A stretch of 64,000 bases of DNA from Actinoalloteichus_B caeruleus (GCF_000718005.1 NZ_JODV01000003.1); one strand, 5' to 3'. Shown: positions 33,988 through 42,331, counted from the first letter of the stretch. The notes: generated from the sequence alone by a model not told the origin. A program made the numbers and translations.

Positions 33988-34704
33988 CTAGCGGATCACG
34001 CCCGCCCGCATGGCCAGCGCCACCATCTGCGCACGATCACCGGTACCGAGTTTGCGGCCGATGCGTGACAGGTGGCTCTTGACCGTGAGGGCGGACAGGT
34101 TGAGCGCCTCGCCGATCTCCTTGTTGGATCGGCCGTCAGCGACCAGCTGCAACACCTCGACCTCACGGGCGGACAACTCGCGAGGCGTGTTGTCGGTGCC
34201 CGGAACCCTGGTGCCCGCTGCGAGGACGGGCGCCACACTCGGGTCGGCGTACACCCCGCCGTCGAGGACCCGGCGAACCCCGTCGGTGACGACCATCGGC
34301 GAGGCGGACTTCAGCAGGTACGCCTGAGCGCCCGCCTGGAAGGCCGCCCGTACCGCGTACGGGTCGTCGGAGGATGCCAGGACCACGATCCGGGGCCAAC
34401 CGTGGCCACGGAGTTCCGTGACCAGGTCGATGCCACTCCCGTCCGGGAGCCCGAGATCGAGGATCGCAAGGTCGCATGGTCCGGTGGCCAGAGCACGAGC
34501 TCTGGCTTCGGCCAGCGACGCCGCCTCGTGCACGGTGCCGGCGCCCATCTGCTGCAACCGGGCGGCGATCGCCTCCCGAAGCAGCGGATGGTCGTCCACC
34601 ACCAGTACCGAGAACAGCTCTTCCCGCGGGTGCGGGACCATGTTGGCCGGCAACGCGCCGGCTGGCGTGGTTCGAACGGCCTGACCTAAGCCGACGGCAG
34701 CCAC
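33988..34704 (-). CDS. Orphan LuxR/NarL-family response regulator
   Basis: A 238-residue regulator. The receiver has the DDH acidic pair in LVVDDHPLLREA, phospho-Asp in LAILDLGLPDGSG, a Ser in the Thr position (VVLASSDDP) and Lys in YLLKSASP, so it looks phosphorylatable. The LuxR domain (about 170-235) has LSAREVEVLQLVADGRSNKEIGEAL and VKSHLSRIGRKL. No kinase gene is adjacent. The start is GTG 34704, preceded by GGGAGG. A long upstream region suggests complex control. It lies between RNase D and DUF3000. Confidence 0.9.
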   Translation of the reverse strand: MAAVGLGQAVRTTPAGALPANMVPHPREELFSVLVVDDHPLLREAIAARLQQMGAGTVHEAASLAEARARALATGPCDLAILDLGLPDGSGIDLVTELRGHGWPRIVVLASSDDPYAVRAAFQAGAQAYLLKSASPMVVTDGVRRVLDGGVYADPSVAPVLAAGTRVPGTDNTPRELSAREVEVLQLVADGRSNKEIGEALNLSALTVKSHLSRIGRKLGTGDRAQMVALAMRAGVIR

Positions 34705-35281
34705 GTCACTACCTCCCTGGAGTCGGTCGTGCCCCCCGACCGGCACCGGGACTCTCGACCAATCAGCCGCGCCACTGATCGACCGAAAGTGGTGTCGACT
34801 CGGGCAGCGTAGCCGGCAAACTGTCCCAGCGGGACGATCGAGGCGGGATCTATCCCGATTGGGTTGTCACCTGGCCAGGAACTGATAACACGTTCGGGTG
34901 ACGATGCGAGTGTTGGCTAACGCGAGCGGCCCGTGGGGCGACATTCCCTTTTTGATCGTGCGATAGGTGGACCTGGCGCCAGCGGATGGTGGTGCCTCGG
35001 CACCACCGAACAGCGCAGCCCGTCGGGGCGCGGCCACCACCGGGAATCCGGGGACGATCACGGCGGGCCGGTGTCCCGCCGGGTTCCATTCTGAGATCCC
35101 GCCCACTTTTCCGCTCGAGCGGGGTGCCCTCGACCAACCAGTCCCCGCGGGTCGCTCGGGGCCGACCCCGCCGAAGCGCGTCGAACGCCGGCGCCCGAGT
35201 CGACCAACCACGAGTGCCCCACCCCGGTGGCGCGACGGCACGACGGGCTGGGGCGCCACCGCGCCCGCCGCCGCGCGCCGA
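34705..35281. other. 577-base intergenic region
   Basis: The region upstream of the LuxR regulator and downstream of the DUF3000 gene. It contains a palindrome GGTGGTGC-CTCG-GCACCACC (34988-35007) and a relatively AT-rich part (34850-34960). No credible ORF is present; long ORFs on the plus strand here are GC-bias artefacts. Confidence 0.4.
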
Positions 35282-35854
35282 TCAGGCGTGCGTGTCACCC
35301 CGGCGCGGGCCGAGCGTGGTCACCCCCACCGGCGGCAGGCCCACCGCGCTGGCGAGCAACCCGCACAGGGCGTCGCCGTGCGGGGCGAGATCGCCGCTGC
35401 CCGCCGTCCACGACCCCCGCAACTCCAGTTCGTGGGAACGGGTGGGCCCGGAGATGTCCCCGAAACGGACGGAGGACGTGACCGTCACGGTCCCCCCCAA
35501 CGCGGAGAAGTCGGCCCCTCGGACCTCCAGCGCCTCGGTCAGCCAGGACCACCCGACCTCGGTCAGCAGTGGATCGGCGGCGAACTCGGGGTCCAGCTCC
35601 GCCTGCAGGTACACGACGAGCCGGAGCTCACCGCCCCAACCGCCGCTCTTCTCCGGATCGTGCAGCACGATCAGTCGGCCGGTGGCGAACTCGCCGGTCG
35701 GTCCCGTGACCTCCGCCGTCAGCGCGTACGCCCACGGGGCCAGCCGCTGGGGCGGGCGCACTTCCTCGAAGGTCAACTCGGGCCGTGGCCTCACCGACCG
35801 CAGCGTGGTCACCGCCAGCCGGAACACCTCGGGTACACCCGACATCCCGGTCAC
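35282..35854 (-). CDS. DUF3000 family protein
   Basis: A 190-residue cytoplasmic protein matching DUF3000: VPEVFRLAVTTLRSVRPRPEL near the start, LAPWAYALTAEV, GRLIVLHDPEKSGGWGG and GWSWLTEALEVRGADF. It is found next to hemE in actinomycetes and has no known function. I take GTG 35854, because TACAGT lies eight bases upstream; ATG 35845 is an alternative. It is divergent from hemE. Confidence 0.88.
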   Translation of the reverse strand: MTGMSGVPEVFRLAVTTLRSVRPRPELTFEEVRPPQRLAPWAYALTAEVTGPTGEFATGRLIVLHDPEKSGGWGGELRLVVYLQAELDPEFAADPLLTEVGWSWLTEALEVRGADFSALGGTVTVTSSVRFGDISGPTRSHELELRGSWTAGSGDLAPHGDALCGLLASAVGLPPVGVTTLGPRRGDTHA

Positions 35855-35862
35855 GGCTGGCG

Positions 35863-35868
35863 ACTGTA
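35863..35868 (-). promoter_or_regulatory. -10 box TACAGT, leaderless-type, DUF3000 gene
   Basis: TACAGT on the minus strand, eight bases before GTG 35854. Confidence 0.5.
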
Positions 35869-36003
35869 GGTGCATCCGGCGACGGAATCCCGCAGGCGCG
35901 CCGAGAATCTCGCGGGCAGTCCGACACGACGTCCCGTTCGGAGCCCGGCACCCATCGAGGGCCGGTGCCGGGCGTGGCGGACGCATGGGACGATGGGGGT
36001 GCC

Positions 36004-37095
36004 ATGACGAATCCCTCCACGGTCTCGACGCGTCGGGACCTCACCCAGAGCCCTCTGCTGGTCGCGGCCTCCGGCGGGGTTCCCGATCACACGCCCGTGT
36101 GGTTCATGCGTCAGGCCGGCAGGTCGCTGCCCGAGTACCGCGAACTGCGGGCGGGCGTTCCGATGCTCCAGGCGTGCCTGACACCGGACATGGCCTGCGA
36201 GATCACGCTCCAGCCGGTGCGCAGGCACCAGGTGGACGCGGCGATCCTGTTCAGCGACATCGTCGTCCCCCTGGCGGCGGCCGGCGTCGACCTGGACATC
36301 GTCCCCGGTACCGGACCGGTGATCGCCGAGCCCGTACGGGACGCCGCCGCGGTGTCCCGGCTGCCGCGCCTCGACCCGGACCAGATCGCGCCCGTGGCGG
36401 AGACGGTGCGGATGCTGCTCGGCGAACTCGGGCGGACACCGCTCATCGGTTTCGCCGGTGCCCCGTTCACCCTCGCCTCCTACCTCGTGGAGGGCGGCCC
36501 GAGCCGCAACCACGAGCGGACCAAGGCGATGATGCACGGCGACCCCGGCACCTGGCACGCGCTGCTGGCCCACCTCGCGGACCTGACCCTGCTGTTCCTC
36601 CGGGAGCAGGTGGCAGCCGGGGTGGACGCCGTGCAGCTCTTCGACTCCTGGGCCGGTGCCCTCTCGGTGCGCGAGTACCGCGAGTTCGTGCTCCCGCACA
36701 GCAGCAGGGTGCTGGCTGGCCTGGCCGGCATGGGCGTTCCCCGAATCCACTTCGGGGTGGGGACCGGTGAACTGCTGGGATCGATGCGGCAGGCCGGCGC
36801 CGACGTCGTCGGCGTGGACTGGCGCCTCCCGCTGGACGAGGCGGTGCGCCGGCTGCGGCTGGCCGACCCGGACGCCCCGCTCCCGGTGGTCCAGGGCAAC
36901 CTCGACCCAGCCGTGCTGTTCGCCGGCGAGGAGGTGGCACTGCGGGAGACCGATCGGGTGATCACCGAGGGCCGGGCCGCCGCGGGGCACATCTTCAACC
37001 TGGGGCACGGCGTCCTGCCGGACACCGATCCCGGCGTGCTGACCCGGGTGGTCGACCACGTGCACGAGACCACCCGCCGCGACCCGGGGGCATGA
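36004..37095 (+). CDS. hemE: Uroporphyrinogen decarboxylase
   Basis: A 363-residue enzyme that decarboxylates uroporphyrinogen III to coproporphyrinogen III. The active-site segment PVWFMRQAGRSLPEYRE (about 33-49) is intact, as are ILFSDIVVPL, GFAGAPFTLASYLVEGG, QLFDSWAGALS and GVDWR. ATG 36004 is preceded by a GGGGG tract. It heads the hemE-hemY-hemQ cluster that makes haem by the coproporphyrin route. Confidence 0.95.
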   Translation: MTNPSTVSTRRDLTQSPLLVAASGGVPDHTPVWFMRQAGRSLPEYRELRAGVPMLQACLTPDMACEITLQPVRRHQVDAAILFSDIVVPLAAAGVDLDIVPGTGPVIAEPVRDAAAVSRLPRLDPDQIAPVAETVRMLLGELGRTPLIGFAGAPFTLASYLVEGGPSRNHERTKAMMHGDPGTWHALLAHLADLTLLFLREQVAAGVDAVQLFDSWAGALSVREYREFVLPHSSRVLAGLAGMGVPRIHFGVGTGELLGSMRQAGADVVGVDWRLPLDEAVRRLRLADPDAPLPVVQGNLDPAVLFAGEEVALRETDRVITEGRAAAGHIFNLGHGVLPDTDPGVLTRVVDHVHETTRRDPGA

Positions 37096-37132
37096 CCGTG
37101 GAGGGTGCCACTCCCGGCGGGACGCGTCGACC

Positions 37133-38596
37133 GTGACCCACTCGTCCGCGTCGCCCCGCGTCGCCGTCGTCGGAGGCGGAGTCGCGGGGCTCACGGCCGC
37201 CCACCGGCTGCGGAAGCGCCTCGGCCCCGACGCCCGGATCACCGTGATCGACCAGGGACGCGCGGTCGGGGGCAAGCTGCGGGCGGTGCCGGTGGGTGGC
37301 GTCCGGTACGACCTGGGCGCCGAGGCGTACCTGGCCCGGCGTCCCGAGATCGCCGACCTGCTGGGCGAACTCGACGTGGACGTCGACCTCGTCCACCCTT
37401 CGGGGGCCGCCCCCACGGTGCGCGCTGGCGGGCGCACGGTTCCGCTGCCCCGCCGCACCTTCCAGGGCCTCCCGGAAACCCCCCAGGCCGTGCGGGACGT
37501 GCTGTCCCCGGCGTCGGTCGAGGTGGTGGCATCGGAGGCCGACCAGCCTCCCGTCGACCTCGGGGGCCGGGACGTCTCCCTCGGCCGTCTCGTCCGGGAG
37601 CGGCTCGGTGACGAGGTGGTCGACCGGCTGGTGGATCCCCTGCTCGGGGGCGTGTACGCGGGCCGCGCCGACGACCTGGGCCTGCGGGCCACGATGCCGG
37701 GGCTGGCCTCCCGCCTCGATGAGGAACCCAGCACGCTGTTGGCGGCCGTCAGCCACCTGATGCCACCACCCGTCGCGGAGGGCCAGTCCCGCCCTCCGGT
37801 GTTCGCGACCCTGCGGGAGGGCCTTGCCACCCTGCCCGAGCTGTTGCTCGAATCCTCGGCCGCCGACCTCCGCCTCGGCCTCCCGGTCCGCGCCGTCGAA
37901 CCCGCCACGAACGGGTGGCGCCTGGAGATCGGCTCCGCCGCCCGCCCCGAGTCGCTCTCGGTGGACCTGGTCGTCCTCGCCGTTCCCGCCCCCGCCGCGG
38001 CCCGGCTGCTGGCCGACGTCGCGCCTGGGGCGGCCGCGGCGTACCGGGAGGTCGAGCTGGCCTCGTCGGTCGTGGTGGGGCTGGCACTGCCGCCGGGCAC
38101 CGTGCTCCCCGACAGCAGCGGCGTCCTCGTGGCGGCGGGGGAGCGCCACGACGACGGCACCCCGTTCACGGCCAAGGCCTTCACCTACTCGAGCCGCAAG
38201 TGGCCGCACCTCGCCGGTGGCGGGGACGCTCCGGTGCTGGTGCGCGGCTCGGTGGGCCGGTTCGGGGAGGCCTCCGCCCTGCGGCGGGGCGACGAGGAGA
38301 TCACGCGGGGCGTGCTCGCGGACCTGACCGAGCTCCTCGGCACCCCGGTGCGTCCCCTGGACACCGCTGTCGTGCGCTGGGGTGGGGCGCTGCCGCAGTA
38401 CGGGGTCGGTCACCTGGACCGCGTAGCGCGGATCACCTCGGGGCTCGACCCCGTCGTGGGGATCGCGGCGGCGGGCGCGGCCCTGGGCGGGGTGGGGGTC
38501 CCCGCCTGTGTGGCCAGCGGGAACGCGGCGGCCGACAAGGTGCTGGACGACCTCGACCAGCTGCGGGCCGCCCGGCCAGCCGGTGCGAGGATGTAG
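37133..38596 (+). CDS. hemY: Coproporphyrinogen III / protoporphyrinogen oxidase
   Basis: A 487-residue FAD-dependent oxidase. The dinucleotide-binding motif VAVVGGGVAGLTAAHRL is at the N-terminus, GGKLRAVPVGGVRYDLGAEAYLARR follows, and the C-terminal FAD motif is VGIAAAGAALGGVGVPACVASG. In Gram-positive bacteria this enzyme (HemY/CgoX) oxidises coproporphyrinogen III to coproporphyrin III, consistent with the HemQ gene next door. GTG 37133 is 37 bases after hemE. The stop is two bases before the hemQ ATG. Confidence 0.92.
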   Translation: MTHSSASPRVAVVGGGVAGLTAAHRLRKRLGPDARITVIDQGRAVGGKLRAVPVGGVRYDLGAEAYLARRPEIADLLGELDVDVDLVHPSGAAPTVRAGGRTVPLPRRTFQGLPETPQAVRDVLSPASVEVVASEADQPPVDLGGRDVSLGRLVRERLGDEVVDRLVDPLLGGVYAGRADDLGLRATMPGLASRLDEEPSTLLAAVSHLMPPPVAEGQSRPPVFATLREGLATLPELLLESSAADLRLGLPVRAVEPATNGWRLEIGSAARPESLSVDLVVLAVPAPAAARLLADVAPGAAAAYREVELASSVVVGLALPPGTVLPDSSGVLVAAGERHDDGTPFTAKAFTYSSRKWPHLAGGGDAPVLVRGSVGRFGEASALRRGDEEITRGVLADLTELLGTPVRPLDTAVVRWGGALPQYGVGHLDRVARITSGLDPVVGIAAAGAALGGVGVPACVASGNAAADKVLDDLDQLRAARPAGARM

Positions 38597-38598
38597 CC

Positions 38599-39291
38599 AT
38601 GTCGCGGCTTGACTACCACGAACTGAACTCCACGATCCGGTACACGATGTGGTCGGTGTTCCGAGTGCGGGGCGGGAGCCTGCCCGAGGACCGCGCGGAC
38701 GCGGCCACCGAGGCCCACGACTACCTGGAGTCCCTGCGGGCCCGGGGCGTCGAGGTGCGCGGTGTGTACGACGTCGCGGGCCTCCGCGCCGACGCCGACT
38801 ACATGATCTGGTGGCACGCCGAGGAGGTGGAGACCCTCCAGGCGGCCTACACCGGTCTGCGGCGGACCGCGCTGGGGCGGGCCTCGGAGCCGGTGTGGAG
38901 CAACGTCGCGCTGCACCGGCCGGCGGAGTTCAACAAGAGCCACATCCCGGCGTTCCTCGCCGGGGAGGAGCCGCGCCGATTCGTCTGCGTCTACCCCTTC
39001 GTCCGCTCCTACGAGTGGTACCTGCTCCCCGACGCCGACCGGCGCCGGATGCTCGCCGACCACGGCAAGGAAGCACGCGACTACCCTGATGTGCGGGCCA
39101 ACACCGTCGCCTCCTTCGCATTGGGCGACTACGAGTGGATGCTCGCCTTCGAAGCCGACGAACTGCACCGGATCCTCGACCTGATGCGCCACCTCCGGGG
39201 GACGGAGGCGCGGCGGCACGTGCGCGAGGAGACCCCCTTCTACACCGGGACCCGGGTGCCGGTCGGTGACCTGGTGGCCGCGCTTCCCTGA
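38599..39291 (+). CDS. hemQ: Coproheme decarboxylase (chlorite-dismutase family)
   Basis: A 230-residue haem-dependent enzyme that converts coproheme to haem b with peroxide. Family landmarks: LDYHELNSTIRYTMWSVFRV, DYMIWWHAE, YPFVRSYEWYLLPDADRRRMLADHGKEARDY region (catalytic Tyr in YEWY; His in ADHG) and SFALGDYEWMLAFEAD. ATG 38599 starts two bases after hemY, with GAGGAT upstream, so the haem genes are co-translated. This confirms the coproporphyrin-dependent branch. Confidence 0.93.
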   Translation: MSRLDYHELNSTIRYTMWSVFRVRGGSLPEDRADAATEAHDYLESLRARGVEVRGVYDVAGLRADADYMIWWHAEEVETLQAAYTGLRRTALGRASEPVWSNVALHRPAEFNKSHIPAFLAGEEPRRFVCVYPFVRSYEWYLLPDADRRRMLADHGKEARDYPDVRANTVASFALGDYEWMLAFEADELHRILDLMRHLRGTEARRHVREETPFYTGTRVPVGDLVAALP

Positions 39292-39312
39292 CCTCGCGGC
39301 GGGGTCGGGTCC

Positions 39313-39981
39313 TCACTCGGCGAAGAACCGGCCCCCGCCGTCGACCCGCAGCACCGCCCTCGCCCCGCTGTCCTGGCACTGCCCGTCCTCGGCCAGGTCC
39401 CACGGGGTCAGCTCGATCGTCTCGTTGAGCAGCACGCCACCCCCGTTCTCGGCCAGCAGGACGCTCACCTCGGTCGGCACTGCCGACAGCTCGGGGATCG
39501 GGACGAACCCGGTGAGCTCCGTCCGTGCGCGCGGGTCCTCGCAGTCGGTGAGCGCGTCGAGCCGCCCACCCGCGGTGACCTCGCCCTCGGACAGGACGGG
39601 GGGTTCGGGTGCCTGCCACGAGAAGCGCGGGGTGGTCTCGGCGCCATGACCGGGCGGGGACGCGTCGGCCGGCACGGGCGAAGGCGGTTCGTGACGGGCT
39701 TCCGGGGTGTCGGTGGGGCGGCCGGGAGGAGCGCAGTCAGTGGACGTGGTCGCGCTCCGCACGAGTCGTACGGACTCGGAGGTGCAGTAGTCCTGCCAGC
39801 ACACGTCCAGTTCGGCGGCCGCGACCCTGGCTCCCAGGGGCGGGTTGATCCGCAGTTCCACCCCGGGGGCCGCCTCGGTCCGCGCGCACGAGAGGGCCCC
39901 CGTCGCGGGGGCGGTGGAGGCGCAGCCGGCGAGGACCGTGGCCCCGAGCACCACGAAGGCCGAGCGGAGAATCCCAACCAT
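39313..39981 (-). CDS. Putative secreted lipoprotein
   Basis: A 222-residue lipoprotein I do not recognise. The signal peptide MVGILRSAFVVLGATVLAGC ends in lipobox LAGC. The mature part has several Cys (SCART, DVCWQDYCTSE, TDCAPP, TDCEDP, GQCQDSG) and is Pro/Thr-rich in the middle, suggesting an extracytoplasmic disulfide-linked domain. I chose ATG 39981 because it gives a compact signal peptide; ATG 40029 is in frame. It converges with hemQ. Confidence 0.65.
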   Translation of the reverse strand: MVGILRSAFVVLGATVLAGCASTAPATGALSCARTEAAPGVELRINPPLGARVAAAELDVCWQDYCTSESVRLVRSATTSTDCAPPGRPTDTPEARHEPPSPVPADASPPGHGAETTPRFSWQAPEPPVLSEGEVTAGGRLDALTDCEDPRARTELTGFVPIPELSAVPTEVSVLLAENGGGVLLNETIELTPWDLAEDGQCQDSGARAVLRVDGGGRFFAE

Positions 39982-40060
39982 GGCCGTAGGACGACTGGTG
40001 GGGGGACCACCGTTGCCCGGTGTGGCCATGTTGTGATGTTGGGTGCGCCGGCGGGCCAGG

Positions 40061-40483
40061 CTACTCGTCCTCGACCAGGCGCAGCGAGATGCTGTTGATG
40101 CAGTACCGCTGGTCGGTGGGCGTGTCGTACCCCTCGCCCTCGAAGACGTGCCCGAGGTGGCTGTGGCAGGAGGCGCACAGGACCTCGGTGCGGAGCATCC
40201 CGTGCTTGCGGTCCTCGCGCAGGATGACCCGATCGCCCGCCATCGGGGAGAAGAACGACGGCCACCCGCAGTGGGAGTCGAACTTGGTCGAGCTGCGGAA
40301 GAGCTCGGCTCCGCAGGCGCGGCACTCGTACACGCCCGTGGCCTTCGTCTCGACGTACTCCCCGCTCCAGGGGGGCTCGGTTCCGGCCTGTCGCAGTACC
40401 GCGTACTCGACCGGACCCAGTTCCTCGCGCCACTCCCGCTCGGACTTCACGACCCGAGGGGTCGCACCGACCACCGGTTCCAT
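40061..40483 (-). CDS. msrB: Peptide-methionine (R)-S-oxide reductase
   Basis: A 140-residue MsrB. It carries two zinc-binding CxxC pairs (CRACG at about 53 and CASCHSHLGHVF at about 102), the substrate segment HCGWPSFFSP and the catalytic Cys in RYCINSISL. It repairs methionine-R-sulfoxide in proteins. ATG 40483 has -10 box TAGCGT seven bases upstream and no Shine-Dalgarno sequence. Confidence 0.95.
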   Translation of the reverse strand: MEPVVGATPRVVKSEREWREELGPVEYAVLRQAGTEPPWSGEYVETKATGVYECRACGAELFRSSTKFDSHCGWPSFFSPMAGDRVILREDRKHGMLRTEVLCASCHSHLGHVFEGEGYDTPTDQRYCINSISLRLVEDE

Positions 40484-40490
40484 GCCCCTA

Positions 40491-40496
40491 ACGCTA
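40491..40496 (-). promoter_or_regulatory. -10 box TAGCGT, leaderless-type, msrB
   Basis: TAGCGT on the minus strand, seven bases before ATG 40483. Confidence 0.55.
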
Positions 40497-40540
40497 GTCG
40501 CACGGGCAAGCGGACGCTGGTCGGAGGGCGGAGACCCCTG

Positions 40541-40873
40541 TCACGCCCCGCCGCCGAGCAGGAACCCGAGCAGGGTCCACGCGGCGAGCGCGAAGAACAG
40601 CAACATCAGCCACACCAGGGCCACCGCGAGGGCCCGCCGTCCACCTCGCGCCCTGTTCGCCGAGTCGGTGAACTCGGTGACAGCCCGGAGCGACCCCTCC
40701 ACCGTCATCGTCGGACCCGGTCGGGACATGCGGTCGAGGTGCTCGGCGAAAGCCCTGACCTCGGGGTCGTCCGGGTCGAGCCCCACGAGTTCGTCCCGGA
40801 GGCGGTCCGTGCCGTTGCCTGGCACGTCACGTCCCTCGTCGGGGTCCTCGGCACCGAACCAGGTGTCGCGCAT
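40541..40873 (-). CDS. Small tail-anchored hypothetical membrane protein
   Basis: A 110-residue protein with an acidic, soluble N-terminal part (DELVGLDPDDPEVRAFAEHLDRM) and one C-terminal membrane span (ALAVALVWLMLLFFALAAWTLLGFLL, about 81-106), so it is probably tail-anchored. No family recognised. It precedes msrB on the same strand. ATG 40873 has TACCGT six bases upstream. It is divergent from the LigD-type polymerase gene. Confidence 0.7.
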   Translation of the reverse strand: MRDTWFGAEDPDEGRDVPGNGTDRLRDELVGLDPDDPEVRAFAEHLDRMSRPGPTMTVEGSLRAVTEFTDSANRARGGRRALAVALVWLMLLFFALAAWTLLGFLLGGGA

Positions 40874-40879
40874 ACGTCC

Positions 40880-40885
40880 ACGGTA
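40880..40885 (-). promoter_or_regulatory. -10 box TACCGT, leaderless-type
   Basis: TACCGT on the minus strand, six bases before ATG 40873. Confidence 0.5.
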
Positions 40886-40968
40886 GCGAGTGGCGGCCAC
40901 CTGGCCACCCGTTCGGCGATGGCGGGGCGGACGGGCCGTCGTGCCCGGCCGGGCGGGCCAACTCCTCG

Positions 40969-40974
40969 TACGGT
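40969..40974 (+). promoter_or_regulatory. -10 box TACGGT, leaderless-type, polymerase gene
   Basis: TACGGT on the plus strand, seven bases before ATG 40982. Confidence 0.55.
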
Positions 40975-40981
40975 GGACCAC

Positions 40982-42013
40982 ATGGCGACCGAGGCTCGTG
41001 AACTGGCGGTCGGTGAGCGGACGGTTCGGGTGACCAACCCGGACCGGGTGCTGTTTCCCGAGGTCGGAGTGACCAAGCTCGACCTCGTCGAGTTCTACCT
41101 GGCGCTGGGTGATGCCGTGCTGCGCGCCGTCCACCACCGGCCCACCACCCTGCGCCGGTTCCCCTCGGGCGTCGACGGCGAGTCGTTCTTCCAGAAACGC
41201 GTGCCCCGAGGCGCCCCCGACTGGGTCGACACCGTCCGCATCCGCTTCCCCAGTGGTCGCAGCGCCGACGAGATCTGCCCGACCGAGGTCGCCGTGCTCG
41301 CATGGGTGGCCAACCTCGGGGCCATCGAGCTCCACCCCTGGCCCGTGCGCCGCGACCGGGTCGAGCAGCCGGACCAGCTGCGGGTGGACCTGGATCCCCA
41401 ACCCGGAACGGGGTTCGCCGACGCCGTCAGGGCGGCCGAGCTCACCCGGGAGCTGCTCGCCGAGCTGGGGTACCCGGGCTTCGTCAAGACCTCCGGTGGC
41501 CGAGGCCTGCACGTCCTGGTCCCCATCGAGCCGGAGTGGGAGTTCGTGACCGTGCGGCGAGCCGTGATCGCCCTCGCCAGGGAACTCGCCCGCCGCGAAC
41601 CGGAGCTGCTCACCACGGCGTGGTGGAAGGAGGAGCGGGGGCGGCGGGTGTTCGTCGACTACAACCAGGCCGCCCGCGACCGCACGATCGTCGCCGCCTA
41701 TTCGGTACGGGCCAGCCCGACGGCGACGGTGTCGACCCCGGTGAAGTGGGACGAGCTCGGCGAGGTCGACCCCCGGGACCTGACCACCCGCACCGTGCCC
41801 GGCCTGGTGGCCCGGCGCGGCGACCCCCACGCCGACCTGCGCTCCCACCCGAGCCGACTCGAGACCCTCCTCGAACTGGCGGACAGGGACGAACGTGACC
41901 ACGGCCTGGGCGACCTGCCCTATCCACCCGACCACCCCAAGATGCCGGGGGAACCGGCGCGGGTGCAGCCCTCCCGCGCGAGGGGGCGAGGAACCGCCGA
42001 TCGGGAGGCCTGA
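40982..42013 (+). CDS. Stand-alone LigD-type polymerase (NHEJ primase-polymerase)
   Basis: A 343-residue archaeo-eukaryotic primase-like polymerase equal to the POL domain of LigD, which fills gaps at double-strand breaks and prefers ribonucleotides. The catalytic acidic pair is in LRVDLDPQPGTGF (DLD), the third Asp in RVFVDYNQAARDRT; VKTSGGRGLHVLVPIEP and SFFQKRVPRGAPDW are family landmarks. No ligase or nuclease domain is attached. A LigC-type ligase lies 2 kb away; Ku is not in the window. ATG 40982 looks leaderless. Confidence 0.92.
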   Translation: MATEARELAVGERTVRVTNPDRVLFPEVGVTKLDLVEFYLALGDAVLRAVHHRPTTLRRFPSGVDGESFFQKRVPRGAPDWVDTVRIRFPSGRSADEICPTEVAVLAWVANLGAIELHPWPVRRDRVEQPDQLRVDLDPQPGTGFADAVRAAELTRELLAELGYPGFVKTSGGRGLHVLVPIEPEWEFVTVRRAVIALARELARREPELLTTAWWKEERGRRVFVDYNQAARDRTIVAAYSVRASPTATVSTPVKWDELGEVDPRDLTTRTVPGLVARRGDPHADLRSHPSRLETLLELADRDERDHGLGDLPYPPDHPKMPGEPARVQPSRARGRGTADREA

Positions 42014-42054
42014 CGGGGACCGGTCCAGTTCATCACCGAAACGGTTCAGGCGAC

Positions 42055-42176
42055 TACGTTGGGTATGACCGCCTGCGCGAAAATGACCTCCTCGGTTCAT
42101 CCGAGCAGCGGTCCCCGACGGGGTGCGAGCCCGGCGACGATCGACGAGGTGGCATTTTCGCGTTCCCGTTAGGAGG
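42055..42176 (+). promoter_or_regulatory. Promoter and structured leader of the Cys-rich peptide gene
   Basis: A -10-like TACGTT at 42055-42060 is followed by an RNA that can fold: arms CGCGAAAATG (42076-42085) and CATTTTCGCG (42153-42162) are perfectly complementary and are extended by ACCTC/GAGGT across a two-base bulge. Inside are a CTCGG-TTCAT-CCGAG hairpin (42089-42103) and a CCCC-GAC-GGGG hairpin. The optimal Shine-Dalgarno AGGAGG (42171-42176) follows. A riboswitch-like or attenuating role is inference. Confidence 0.4.
42065..42172 (+). CDS. Possible 35-residue upstream ORF coupled to the Cys-rich peptide
   Basis: ATG 42065 opens a 35-codon frame beginning MTACAKMTSSVHPSS and ending EVAFSRSR, whose TAG stop overlaps the first bases of the AGGAGG of the next ORF. 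The geometry suits translational coupling. The ATG is only four bases after a -10 box, so the frame might begin at the second ATG (42083) or not be translated. No homology is recognised. Confidence 0.3.
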   Translation: MTACAKMTSSVHPSSGPRRGASPATIDEVAFSRSR

Positions 42177-42181
42177 CTGAC

Positions 42182-42277
42182 ATGGAGATCACGACCAGCC
42201 ACGCGCCCAGCCAGGGTGGTTGCAGCTGCTGTTCCGGGTGCACCGGCCCCGGCTGCGGCTGCTGCGCGGGCTGCTGA
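42182..42277 (+). CDS. Cys-rich 31-residue peptide, metallothionein-like
   Basis: ATG 42182 begins a 31-codon frame: MEITTSHAPSQGG, then CSCCSGCTGPGCGCCAGC and TGA. Eight Cys lie in the last 18 residues, in CxCC-x2-C-x4-CxCC-x2-C spacing; the only other residues there are Gly, Ser, Ala, Thr and Pro. An ideal AGGAGG with a five-base spacer precedes it and a strong hairpin follows. No signal peptide. Cys density and CxC/CC/CxxC patterns resemble the 25-residue copper metallothionein of Neurospora. Metal binding, probably Cu(I) or Zn, is inference; a modified-peptide precursor is an alternative, but no modification enzyme is adjacent. Confidence 0.65.
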   Translation: MEITTSHAPSQGGCSCCSGCTGPGCGCCAGC

Positions 42278-42307
42278 GCCCGTTCACCCGGTCAGCACGG
42301 CGTTGGA

Positions 42308-42331
42308 TGTGCCCACCTCACGGTGGGCACA
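42308..42331. terminator. Terminator between Cys-rich peptide and hydrolase genes
   Basis: A 10 bp stem TGTGCCCACC / GGTGGGCACA with loop TCAC; the hydrolase stop codon lies in the loop. Confidence 0.7.

Noticed and set aside
34988..35007. GGTGGTGC-CTCG-GCACCACC palindrome as terminator of the DUF3000 gene
   Set aside because: It is 275 bases past the stop codon and has no U-tract; recorded only as a palindrome in the intergenic region.
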